Origin: Przewalskia tangutica
Lineage: Eukaryota > Streptophyta > Magnoliopsida > Solanales > Solanaceae
Reading direction: 5' to 3'
Length of the DNA: 64,000 bases
Assembly: GCA_029844215.1 (NCBI GenBank)
Contig: CM056725.1
Span: 35,990,485-36,054,484 of the forward strand
Under the pieces are notes generated by a model. The model was not told the DNA's origin. It made no database searches and worked only from the letters and a program-made list of their open reading frames with translations. The position numbers and the translations under genes were made by a program. Shown here one piece after another: positions 1 through 9,919 of this stretch (position 1 is the first letter of the stretch; the number at the start of each line of letters is the position of its first letter).

Positions 1-310
1 TCTCGGAGGCTTATCTTCGTATAGTCCCCTGTTGTTGTAGGTGCTTACATTCAGGTATGACGGCCCCGCCGTCGTTGTTATCATATCATTCGTAGAGGTG
101 CAGTAGTATCGCGTGGCGAGTTGTAGAAGGGATGTAATCGCTCAAATTGTTATTTATATATACCGACAGAACTGCTTTTTGGTTAGCCTGTCTTCTTATT
201 TCACCGCCTTCTTACATTGGTTTCATGTATGTGTTTTATGTTCACTGATTACTGATGTTGTATCACTAGGGTTCCCGGTAGGCACGATCCACGCCCGTTC
301 GGTCGTGACA
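1..310 (+). repeat. 5' LTR of element A, 3' end only
   Basis: The last 310 bases of the LTR, ending GGTCGTGACA and followed by AAAG and the PBS. It matches 9595-9919 closely. The differences cluster at CTG, CAG and CCGGG sites. Confidence 0.85.
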
Positions 311-314
311 AAAG

Positions 315-326
315 TGGTATCGAGCG
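315..326 (+). other. Primer-binding site of element A
   Basis: TGGTATCGAGCG lies 4 bases after the LTR end. It is a variant of TGGTATCAGAGC, the complement of the initiator tRNA-Met 3' end used by many plant LTR elements. The CAG of the intact form reads CG here. Confidence 0.8.
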
Positions 327-369
327 ATTAATCCTCGGAAAGTGTCTACGCATCGTATCCAAGAGTCTT

Positions 370-403
370 GATTATCGGTGTGTTGTGCACCACACCAATA
401 ATC
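370..403 (+). other. Leader hairpin with GTGCAC loop, element A
   Basis: Arms GATTATCGGTGTG and CACACCAATAATC pair with one C/A mismatch around the loop TTGTGCAC. The loop holds the self-complementary GTGCAC at 385-390. It lies about 45 bases after the PBS and recurs in all eight leaders in the window. It resembles a retroviral dimer-initiation hairpin; that function is inferred. Confidence 0.6.
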
Positions 404-513
404 AGGAGGCTATAGGATATTTAGGATTGGTTTCTATTCTTCTCACTCTGAGATCGTGCCTTAGAGCTGTGTTGAAAGTTGGACCCTCTAACGTATTTCT
501 TTCCCTTACCGTT

Positions 514-1230
514 ATGCCTCCGCAGGCAACCCGCCCCGGGAGGCTAGCAGGCGGAGCTGCGAAAGAGTTCGAGGGTTACGAGGGCACAGCCCAATCATCA
601 CCGGGTAGTGCTTCATTCGGGAGTTCTGCGGCGTCACTAGCCCCGCAGAGTTTAGCACGGCGGCGGTTCCATCTGCGCCATGACATTTGAACCTTCGGCC
701 CACGACCGTGCGAGAGAATATAGATTGCAAAGAGGCGACCCTGTTACTAGCTATGGATTTGGCTACCAGAGAGCATACCGATGTACCGCGAGTCTTGATG
801 ACTACCTAAGAGAGGGTTGTGCAAGAGTAATTCTTCAGGTAGGCTTGAGCACGGCACGTATGCGGCTTGCGCAGCAGCCGAGAAACGTGAGATCGACGGG
901 TTAACGGGCGACAACGAAGGCGGGCGAGCAGCAGGGTCCTTTGGTAACTTTCGAGGCAAGTCGCCTCACCAGCAGATTAGATTATGCACACCCACCAGTG
1001 CAGAGAGGTCCTCCACGGATTTCAGGACGTTCGGGGTATGCAGGAGTTGGTCAGAACTCCAGGGCTTCCGGTTCACAGTGTGACAGACGTCATCCCGGGG
1101 AATGTCGTCTTTTAGTTGGTACTTGTTTTACCTACGACCGTCAGGGTCTGATGTCGAAAGAGTGTCCTTGTAGGAGGACTTAGCCTTCAGGATCGATGGG
1201 TAGTCGTCACCTTCCTTAGCTATGCGCCCT
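514..1230 (+). pseudogene. gag remnant of element A, core deleted
   Basis: Remnant of the structural Gag polyprotein. ATG at 514 begins MPPQATRP, matching the MPPRKATRP start of sister copies, about 190 bases after the PBS. The central Gag core (the PPEFYG to WFDSWEL part seen in elements G and C) is missing. The reading resumes near 790 with SLDDYLREGCARV, which matches TGLDDYLAEACSGV of C. A zinc-knuckle remnant follows at about 1080-1180 as RRHPGECRLLVGTCFTY. Its second Cys is Tyr and the His is Leu, so it could not bind zinc normally. Several frameshifts are present. It is a sister of B's gag but more decayed. Confidence 0.75.
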
Positions 1231-1789
1231 ACGGGGCAGGTTTGATTGGAACGACTTAAGGGAGTGGAGCAGTAGATACAGGTTTATCCTTAACCCTCTA
1301 GAGATTAGTACGTATGATGAGATGAGTATATCTTAAGTGCTATGTTCTGATAGCAGTGTGTAATTTGTGATTAGAAATCATGGTTAGTAACCGGGGAAGA
1401 TTGGGGGGATAGAGAAAGTGTGAGCCTTAGAGTGTTATACGTGGAGGCCTTAGAGGTAAGGCCATCTCGAGTAAAAGATGTATTGTTTATGTTTGACCCT
1501 TATAGGAGTGCATAGTGCACGGGAGTTATGTTTGTGGGATAAGTCCCTGAGTAGTGTGGAATGAAAGAGGGTAGTTGAGCTAAGAAGACCGCTAGGTTTT
1601 CATAACGTGATTAGTGAGAGTTTTCCTTCGGGGAGCTAGCGTTTTGCGCGTTGCCGGGTCGGGTTGAGGCCACGTTGCGGGTCAACCCGCGGCATGTATG
1701 GTGGTGGGGTCAGTTTGTGGTGGTCCCGCTGTGGGTTAGGGTTATGAGAGTGTTAGGCCCAAGTTTAGTTAACCAAACAGACGAGTTCG
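1231..1789 (+). other. Internal spacer of element A between gag and integrase remnants
   Basis: No coding stretch recognised. It aligns by eye with 11241-11770 of element B, including GGTCAACCCGCGGC and GTGTTAGGCCCAAGTTTAG. It marks where protease, reverse transcriptase and RNase H should lie but are absent. Confidence 0.6.
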
Positions 1790-2640
1790 TGGACGATTCG
1801 ACCGATGGTCGGCCGAGGAGGTCACCGCCTTGTCTTCAGCAAAGACCGTTTACTCGGCGGTGTTGATTTATCGAAGGTTGTAAGGTCGCACGGGTGCCTA
1901 CCTTCACCTTATGACGACAGATGGAGCCAGTGGTACACTGTTTTGTTTCGGAAGTTTTACCAAGCGGGGTTAAGAACTCGGTGAGTCTCGATCGCATTCG
2001 CCCTGCCGGTGTGTGGATTTCGAGGTAGTTGTGGGATTGTTGTCTCCTGTGGAGGAGTGTTTAAGCTACCATTTCGGTGTTCGGATGTCGCCTTATGAAG
2101 CCTCAGGGGCGGATGTGTAAGTCGCCGGTCGATTGGTTCGATGTTGGCAAGATTCGATAGTTGGTTCAGCTTGTTCCACAGATCGTGGATAGGGTAAAGC
2201 TTGTCTAGAAGAGGTTCGCAGCTCGGAGAAATCGTGCGGATAATCGCGACGACGCTTAGGGTTGAGTTGACGGTCGGTCTTGAAAGTACCACCCGGTTAG
2301 GGTGTGACGAGTTTTGGAAACGAAGGAACTTAGCGGAGTTACTTGGGCCCTTTGAGTTCATGTGAAGAATAGGCGGGTTGCCTATATGTTAGCATTTGCC
2401 GTCCGACTTAGGAGGCAATACGTCTGGTCTTTCGTATTGTTATGATCGGGAAAGTATCGGAGATCCATCCAGAGTGTTCCCAGTTAATGATGACCACGTT
2501 AGAGATAGTAACCCCGAGTTTTGGGAACTGAAGCAATGTCAGAAATGTGGTAAGAGTTCGAGTGTACGACCTCGGGGATCGCGACGCAGCCGGTACCATT
2601 TGTTAGGTCGCCGAGTGACACTAGAACCTCGCGCAAAGTG
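1790..2640 (+). pseudogene. Integrase remnant of element A
   Basis: Broken 3' part of the pol gene, read in several frames. Visible pieces follow the order of a chromovirus integrase: a stretch like KTVYSAV, then VRLHGVP-like and TFTL, then a piece ending near VSLDRI (matching VSLSTAFHPQ of intact elements), then SPVDWFDVGK, then VDRVKLV. A C-terminal IGDPSRVFPVNDDHV follows at about 2455-2500. The catalytic DDE set cannot be assembled from what is left. No chromodomain was recognised. The fragment shows that A derives from a complete gag-pol element by internal deletion. Confidence 0.65.
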
Positions 2641-2856
2641 ACAAAAGTGGTATCATTTCTTTTGTAAAGAGAAGGTGCGAAGGAAGTATATTTTAGACCC
2701 CGGAGAGAGGTGTTTGTGGTGATGTTAGAGGTGTTTCCTCATGGACTTGGAGGTAAGTATTTTGCGCAAGTTGGTTCCGTGGCCATGTGGCAGGTTTGTT
2801 CTCGTAAGTATAGTGGTGAAGACTATCTTGGCGCGTTTGTTTTGAGACTTAGAAGG

Positions 2857-2875
2857 AACATTCGGGACGAATGTT
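2857..2875 (+). other. Hairpin before the PPT, element A
   Basis: AACATTCG-GGA-CGAATGTT is a perfect 8-bp inverted repeat with a 3-base loop, ending 3 bases before the PPT. The same structure lies before the PPT of B, C and K, and in weaker form in E and F. Confidence 0.6.
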
Positions 2876-2878
2876 TCT

Positions 2879-2891
2879 AAGGAGGGGAGAA
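2879..2891 (+). other. Polypurine tract of element A
   Basis: AAGGAGGGGAGAA directly precedes the 3' LTR start TGTTATACCCC. This is the expected position and composition of the plus-strand primer. Confidence 0.85.
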
Positions 2892-3287
2892 TGTTATACC
2901 CCGTATTTCCAGAGTATATACGTGGGGACGTACGTAGAAAAGTTTGAACTTTAAAGTTGGCTTAGCCGATTTTTATTTGTGCACAACACCCGATTAGAGT
3001 CGTTTTTGACTAAACGTTTCCACTTTTCGTAGGAAAATTTCGGCTATGTCATTTATTATTTTTGCGGATTTTTCCGAGAGACGAAACATTTTGGACCAAC
3101 GAGGGTGATATGTGTCACCTCGCATTGGAAGAGAGTGGCGGATTGGACGATTGGGGCTAGGGGGAGTTGGTAGGATATTTTGTGGTGGTTGGGGTGGTAG
3201 ATGGATAAGGTGTACTTGGATGAATCCACACCCTACACTTGCCTTGCACTTGGCATGATCTTGGCCATTGGTTGGCCTTTGCTTGAC

Positions 3288-3300
3288 CTATAAATACCCC
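3288..3300 (+). promoter_or_regulatory. TATA box in 3' LTR of A
   Basis: CTATAAATACCCC, about 396 bases from the LTR start. The same box lies at 400-660 bases in most other LTRs here, so it probably sets the transcription start. Confidence 0.65.
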
Positions 3301-4104
3301 TCCCCTTTGAAGACTTCTTCATCCTAAAATGTTTTCTAAGTGTTAAATCCTTCCCCTCTAGCAAGAGCTCTCGCCCTAGCCTCCCTTCCCTTTGTGTGCC
3401 CTCGCCGAGAGCCCTCCCCCCTTGGCCGAAAGTATCCCCCCCCTCCTAGGGGTGCTAGCCGTGGGGTACACACCCCCCCCCCTCTTGAGATGTTGTTCTC
3501 GTATATGTCACACCCCGAATTCGGGCCCGTGACTGGTGCCTTACCCCGGGCACCCTAGCGATACAACATCAGAGAAAACCAGCGGAAATAAAAACTTTAA
3601 ACATGAAATGAGAGACATGATAAATAAACAGGCCAACCAAAACAGTTGCCTTCAGTGTATACCTAAAACTTGAACAGTTTAATCCTTTTACAACCCCGCC
3701 ACAACAAGACTACGCACTTAAGATATACAACAACTATGACGGACAGGCCCCGCCATACCCCACGAATGTACAAGAACCTACAACTCGTGGAAACACATAC
3801 CAAAAGATAAGCCTCCGAGAAACGGAGCTTCCCAAAACGCTGAACCGAGATCCTAAGGCGAGGATCCACGCCGATGTACCTCTACCGCGGCGTGAACGCA
3901 GCCCCGAAGGAGGTCGATAACAGTACCAAGTATGTGAAATCAGAATATCGCGATTAAATCATACCCGATCTATAAAGCGGGAGACATGTATGATAACCAA
4001 AATACAAGACGCAACATAAAAGCGATCAGTCGTGACTCACGCCCTCAAAGTCGCCACTCAAATAACTATGGGTCTCACGCCCACCACATCCATCATGTTC
4101 GCAT

Positions 4105-4470
4105 CATGGCCACATGCCCCCGGAATACTGCATCGGTGTAGACATGTCCATGATGCAACAATAATAACAAGGCCGCATGGCCACATGCCCCGAATCTCGC
4201 CGGTAGACATGTCCATGATGCAACAATAATAAGGCCGCGTGGCCACGTACCCCGGAATCGTGACGGTGTAGACATGCCCATGTAACCTCAATAACAATAT
4301 ACTGGGTGGTCAACCCTGCCGCATGGCCACATGCCCCCGGAATACTGCATCGGTGTAGACACGTCCATGTTGCAGGAATAACCATATATCGGGTAATCAA
4401 CCCGGCCGCATGGCCGCATGCCCCCGGAATACTGCATCGGTGTAGACATGTCCATGTGACATCAACAACA
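4105..4470 (-). repeat. Minisatellite in solo LTR a
   Basis: About four to five imperfect copies of a 60-87 bp unit containing the blocks GGTGTAGACATGTCCATG and GCATGGCCACATGCCCC. The same unit family is in the LTRs of C, F and K. Reading frames running through it are repeat artefacts. Confidence 0.75.
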
Positions 4471-6596
4471 AGACAGTAATCAAAATGGAAACATACCCGT
4501 GGAATTCTCCATCACTGCCAGCACGTCCAAGTAAGTTCTCAACAAGTCAACCGGCCCTCTATCGAGACGCGGTATACGTAAATACCACACTTGCACAACA
4601 AAGGCTATCATCACAAGCGTAGGCAAGTTTCACAACAACAAGCATAGGCAAGTTTCACAACAACAAGCATAGGCAAGTTTCACACAACTCAAAGTACTTT
4701 CATTTTATGCCAAAGTCCGGGTTTTTAACCCCAAAGTACTACATACGTTAAGTTCTTTTAAAAGAGATCCATTACTTATAAAAGTCACTCGATACCCGTA
4801 GTATTAGAATGACCAACCCACATTCCTTTTCAAAATCAACTAATAACATTCTTTTCCTAAGTTCCAGTTTGCCTAGTTTCAATTACTCAAGCTTCTCATT
4901 TTCAAATGGTTTCATAGTTTCCAAACTTAATCACTTGATTCCTTTTTAGAACAATTGAGTAATATATGTCTCACGTGAGAGTAGGTTATTCTTGTTTACA
5001 ACATTCTTATTACAAAGACCATGATCTAGAAAATGTAATATCATTTTGTCTCATCTTAGTTTCTATGCGGATGGAGGTTTCTCTGGTTTTAATACGATAC
5101 ATCATTATTCAATACATTTTCCTTTATTAACGCTGCAGTTGGTGCGTCGATACACATTACGATTTCCAAATCAAGAAACATTATCCCTTTAAATAAAACC
5201 AAGTACTCATTACTCACGAATGAGGTTTCACACAAACATTCACATTAAAACAAATAAGTTAAGTCTCTTATCTTATAAGATCAAGTCTCTTAACTCCTAA
5301 CATCAGTAAACCATTTTCTTTACCTCTCTTAAGACATTATACCTAACTCCCCATAAAGCTAGTATAACTTTTTTTTTTTTTTAAAACCTTTAAAACCAAG
5401 TGTTACTCTCCCTTCAAAACGATTTATAAATCTTTTGAAATACATCAAGTTCTTTATTATAACTTAGCCAGTTATAATTCACATCAGTTTAAAACCACAA
5501 AGTATTTTCTTACCTACATAAAGCTGTTATAACCGACTTCCCATAAAGCCGTTATAACACTTTATGTTTTAAGAACAATCAAACACAGTTAACACATGTA
5601 CGTCTACCGTACTACATAGTTCACACATATCATGCTAGAAGAGATAGGAAGAGGTTCACATACCTCGCGACGATTTATCGACAATAAGCAAAATGCTCCA
5701 AGTACTACAACCTTGCTAGCCCTTTCCACTCCTCGAGTAGAATACGCTACTCTTAGTACTTTCACCTATAAAGGTCACAAACGTCTATTAACCCCAAAAC
5801 ACAAGTTTCTATCTTTCTACAGAAAATTCGGCAGCACCTCCACCCCCCGCAACAGCGTAAATCTCCTCCTCTATCGAGGCCGGCTACCAAGCCAACCAGG
5901 GGGGGTTTACACGTCTAACCGGACGTGTACAACTCTACACAACAATACTACACAAGTTCATCGCAATACGATCCTATGTAAACACGTTGATTCTTTATTC
6001 TTGAGCTTAAGTCAAAAGACATTGCCACAATAATGTTCGATTCTATATATAGTATACCTCAACTATATATTCCTACCACATGTAATCTCCAATTACAATA
6101 AGGGACAAGAATATTTACCTCGACAAGCCCAAAATTATACAAGTTATAATGTCGATCCTGTGAAATTTTTAGCTCCTACTGCGTGCTATGCAATCCGCTC
6201 CAAACAACCCTTAGAAGTTCTTATCCTTCTTATACTCAAATACTTCAACCAACTATGAAGATTTCCTTAGGGTTTCGGTTTGAGACTAAAAGGACAAAAG
6301 GTATTATTTCTGGGCTCTACGTAAAGAGGTAACTTTGGAATACTACAAGGTACAAGGCTAAGGTATTTTGGGCATTATAACAATACTAGGAGAAGTATTT
6401 CAATACCACAAGGGAGGGGTATTATACGAAAACAACTAGGCTGGGGTACCCCACGGCTAGCACCACAAAGGGGAGGCTCTCGCCACAAGGCCACACAAGG
6501 GGAGGGGGAGAGGCTAGGACGAGAACAACACAAAAGGAGGGGAAGAGTTTTCAAGACTTAGAATGAATTGAGGGATGAAGAAAAACCTTCAAGCAA

Positions 6597-6608
6597 GGGT
6601 ATTTATAG
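6597..6608 (-). promoter_or_regulatory. TATA box in solo LTR a
   Basis: CTATAAATACCC on the minus strand, about 650 bases from the LTR start at 7262. Confidence 0.6.
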
Positions 6609-6925
6609 GGGCACCAACGACAAGATCAAGCCATGTGGGCAAGTGGATGGCCAAGATTGGCACAAGTGCACCCTAACCTACTCCTCAAATCCTCACAAAA
6701 CAAAGACCCGTGAAAAGGGCCTCAAACCTCCTACCGTGGCCTCTTTCTGTCAATGAGGTGACAAGTGTCACCTCCCGTTGGTCCAAAAATGTTTCGTCTC
6801 TCGGAAAAATCCACAAAAATGATAAAAGACATAGACCTAAATTTCCCATCGCAAGATATGTAAAACGTTTACAAAAACGACTCTAACCGTGTTGTGCACA
6901 AATGTCAATTCCGAGCCACCAGGCG

Positions 6926-6943
6926 GGGTGACACGTGTCACCC
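6926..6943. promoter_or_regulatory. G-box palindrome in solo LTR a
   Basis: GGGTGACACGTGTCACCC is an 18-base perfect palindrome around the G-box CACGTG. It lies about 320 bases upstream of the TATA box in the element's own direction. The same or a near-identical site occurs in the LTRs of E, F and K. Confidence 0.6.
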
Positions 6944-8037
6944 TCCTATTGGACCTCATAAAACGTATTCCGAAAAAATATCCACAATGGCCAAAATCTC
7001 GAAAACAAAGTGGGCCCCACCAAACCGTAAATTTCTCCCGTGGGCCCCACGTGACCATTTCCGAAAATAAAATTCCATAAGTCTAATATAATCTAAGACG
7101 CCCAAATTCCACAGCTGGGAACCCAATTCCTTCAACGAACATTTTTCCTTACAAAACCGAAACTTTTTCCGTGGAAGAATCACCTCTTTCTTCCTTTCCA
7201 ATTTTTCTCGTGCTCTCAGATGCGTCGTCCTCGCATACATACACGAGAATACGGGTATAACAGTATAATAATACCCTCTCTTGGTAGAAATACTCTCAAA
7301 AGTATTGTTCTTATACCCAAAATACCTCGCCCTTATACTTGTAGTATTCCAAGGTTATACTTATCTAAAGCCCTAAATACTATTATAATTCCCTTCAGTC
7401 ACAAAACCGAAACCCTAAGGAAAATCTCCATTGTTAGTTGGAGTATTACGTAGAAGTTGGTTAGAACTTCTAAGGGTGGTTTGGAGCGGGTTGGAGCGCA
7501 CGGAGTTGGAGCTAAACGTTGCCCAGGATCGACTTTATACTTGGATAATTATGGGCTTATCGAGGTAATTATCTTGTCCCCCTATTTGTAATTGGAAATT
7601 ACATGATGTTAGAATATATAGTTGAAGTATACTATATATAGAACTGAACGTTGTTATCGGCAATGTCTTTGGACTTAAGCCTGAATAATAAGAAACCTTT
7701 TCGAAAGAAGTGTCTTGAATCAGAATTACATAGGGTGTATCAGACATGAGACTTGTGTAGCTTTTCTGTGAGGTAGAATTGTGCACGTCCGGATTAGACG
7801 TATAACCCCCCCCTGGTTGGCTTGGTAGCCGGCCCCGATAGAGAGAGATTTGCTTGCTGCGGGGAGAGTCTTGAATTTTCTGTAGAATATTCTACATTGA
7901 GATCTAGGATGTTAATAGGCGCCTTGTGGCCTCTATAGGTTGAAGTACTACGTGTGGCGTGATCTACTTGGCTTAAGGAGTAGCCGACGGTTTGAGGTAC
8001 TTGGAGCGTTTTGCTATTAGTCGATACTCGTCACGAG

Positions 8038-8043
8038 GTATGT
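8038..8043 (+). promoter_or_regulatory. Splice-donor-like motif in A's 3' LTR
   Basis: GAG|GTATGT in the setting CACGAGGTATGTGAACC. It is conserved in nearly all LTRs here, including the otherwise divergent solo LTR D. Use in splicing is a guess. Confidence 0.4.
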
Positions 8044-9089
8044 GAACCTCTTCCTACCTTTTCTAGCATGATATGTGTATAACTATGTAGTACGGTGACG
8101 CGTACGTGTTAAACGTATTTGATTGGTTTGAAACATAAAGTGTTATAACGGCTTTATGGGAAGTTGGTTATAACAGCTTTATGTAAGTAAGAAAATGCTT
8201 TGTGGTTTTAAAAGGTAACTGATTTGACTTATAACTGACTTGATGTGTAATAATAAAGAATCTTGAAGTATTTCAAAAGAATGCTGAATCATTTTTAACA
8301 GAAGAATAATACTTGGTTTTGAAAACATAAGAGTTATACTAGCTTTATGGGAAGTTGGGTATAACGTCTTAAGAATGGTAAAATGAATGGTTTATTGATT
8401 TTTAAAAGTTAAGAGACTTGATCTTAAAAGATAAGAGACTTGACTTGAATGAATTAATATGAGTTTTGTGTGAAACCTCATTCGTGAGTAATGAGTACTT
8501 GGTTTTTTTTTTTAAAGGAATAATGTTTTACTGATTCGGAAATCAGAATGTGTATCGACAAACCACTGCAGCGTTAATAAAGGAAAATGTATTGAATAAA
8601 TGAAGTATTATATTTAAACCAGTAGAAACCTCCATCTGCATAGAAGCTAAGATGAGACAAAATGATATTACATTTCCTAGATCATGGCTGCTTAATAAGA
8701 TTGATTATAAACAAGAATAACCTACTCACATATAAGACATATGTTTCTCAAATCCTTTAAAAGAGAATTATGTTTTAAAGGATTAAGACTATGAACAATG
8801 AAATCTTTCAAAATGGGACTTGAATAATCAAACTAGGCAAACCGGAACTTTAGGAAAAAGGAATGTTGTTACTTGACTTTAAAAGAACGTGGGTTGGGTT
8901 ACTTAAGCAGGTGGGTCACTCTATTCTTATACTACGGTATCGGGTGACTTTTGAAAAAGGAATGGATCTTTTAAAAGGATTTAACGTCGTAGTACTTTAG
9001 GTTAAAACCCGACCTTGTCATAAAATGAAAGTACTTTAAGTTATGTGTAACTTACCTATGTTTGCGTGTGATAGACTTGTTGTGCAAGG

Positions 9090-9355
9090 AATGTATTTCA
9101 CTCGACTACGGTTCATCCGAATGTATTTCACTCGACTCACGGTTCATCCGAATGTATTTCACTCGACTACGGTTCATCCGAATGTATTTCACTTGACTAC
9201 CGGTTCATCCGAATGTATTTCACTCGACTACCGGTTCATCCGAATGTATTTCACTCGACTACCGGTTCATCCGAATGTATTTCACTCGACTACCGGTTCA
9301 TCCGGGAATGTATTTCACTCGACTACCGGTTCGTGGGATGAACCGGGAATGTATC
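9090..9355 (+). repeat. 31-bp minisatellite in A's 3' LTR
   Basis: About eight copies of a 31-bp unit containing AATGTATTTCACTCGACTAC and GGTTCATCCG. The copies are nearly identical apart from 1-3 base length changes. It lies where other subfamilies have different tandem repeats. Confidence 0.9.
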
Positions 9356-9919
9356 CCACACGTTTCTATACTTGACATGACTGCTTTTATGTTGTGAACT
9401 GTAGTTTGGTTATCATACATGTCTCCTGCTTTATATAGACTATTATGATTTCATTTACGATTTTACGCTTCACATACTGGTACTGTTATCTCGACCTCGC
9501 CCGGCTGCGTTCACGCCGCAGTAAAGGTACACCGCGCCGTTGATCCTCGCTCTTAGGGTCACAGTTCAGCGTTTGGGAAAGCTCCGTTTCTCCGGAGGCT
9601 TATCTTGGTATAGTCCCCTGTTGTTGTAGGTGCTTACATTCAGGGGTATGACGGGGCCCTGTCCCGTCGTTGTTATCATATCATTCGTAGAGGTCTGTAG
9701 TACTGTTGTGGGCAGAGTTGTAGAAAGGGATGTAACTGTTCAAATTGTTATTTATATATACTGACGGTAACCGTTTTTGGTTAGCCTGTCTTCTTATTTC
9801 ACTGTCTTCTTACATTGGTTTCATGTATGTGTTTTATGTTCCGCTGATTACTCTGATGTTGTATCACTAGGGTGCCCGGGGTAAGACACCAGTCACGGGC
9901 CCGGGTTCGGGTCGTGACA

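Larger units (their letters stand above)
3506..7262 (-). mobile_element. Solo LTR 'a' inserted in A's 3' LTR
   Basis: One complete minus-strand LTR of 3757 bp with no internal region. It begins TGTCACACCCCG and ends CGGGTATAACA on the plus strand. It is flanked by an exact 5-bp TSD GTATA (3501-3505 and 7263-7267), and the host LTR reads straight across when it is removed. Its sequence is closest to the LTRs of F and K. A solo LTR arises when the two LTRs of an element recombine and delete the interior. Confidence 0.9.
1..9919 (+). mobile_element. Element A, gypsy LTR retrotransposon (5' end cut by window)
   Basis: A plus-strand LTR element with the end of its 5' LTR (1-310), a short internal region (311-2891) and a 3' LTR (2892-9919) that is split by solo LTR 'a'. 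The PBS and PPT are in the expected places. The two LTR ends match over the last 310 bases apart from changes at CAG/CTG sites. It sits inside the 5' LTR of element B: after its last base the sequence TTTTG and the end of B's LTR follow, and the same TTTTG site is intact in B's 3' LTR at 45657-45661. The left TSD lies outside the window. No protease or reverse transcriptase is visible, so it is a deletion derivative. Confidence 0.85.
2892..9919 (+). repeat. 3' LTR of element A (split by solo LTR a)
   Basis: Starts TGTTATACCCCG after the PPT and ends GGGTCGTGACA. Without the nested solo LTR and one TSD copy it is about 3.27 kb. It carries a TATA box about 396 bases in, C-rich stretches, paired GTTATAAC/CTTTATG blocks near 8134-8190, a splice-donor-like GAG|GTATGT at 8038 and a 31-bp minisatellite at 9090-9355. 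The break at 3505/7268 is marked by the TSD GTATA. Confidence 0.85.

Noticed and set aside
9043..9375. 110-codon frame with repeated HPNVFHSTT-like segments
   Set aside because: It is translation of the 31-bp minisatellite in A's LTR. The period is not a multiple of three.
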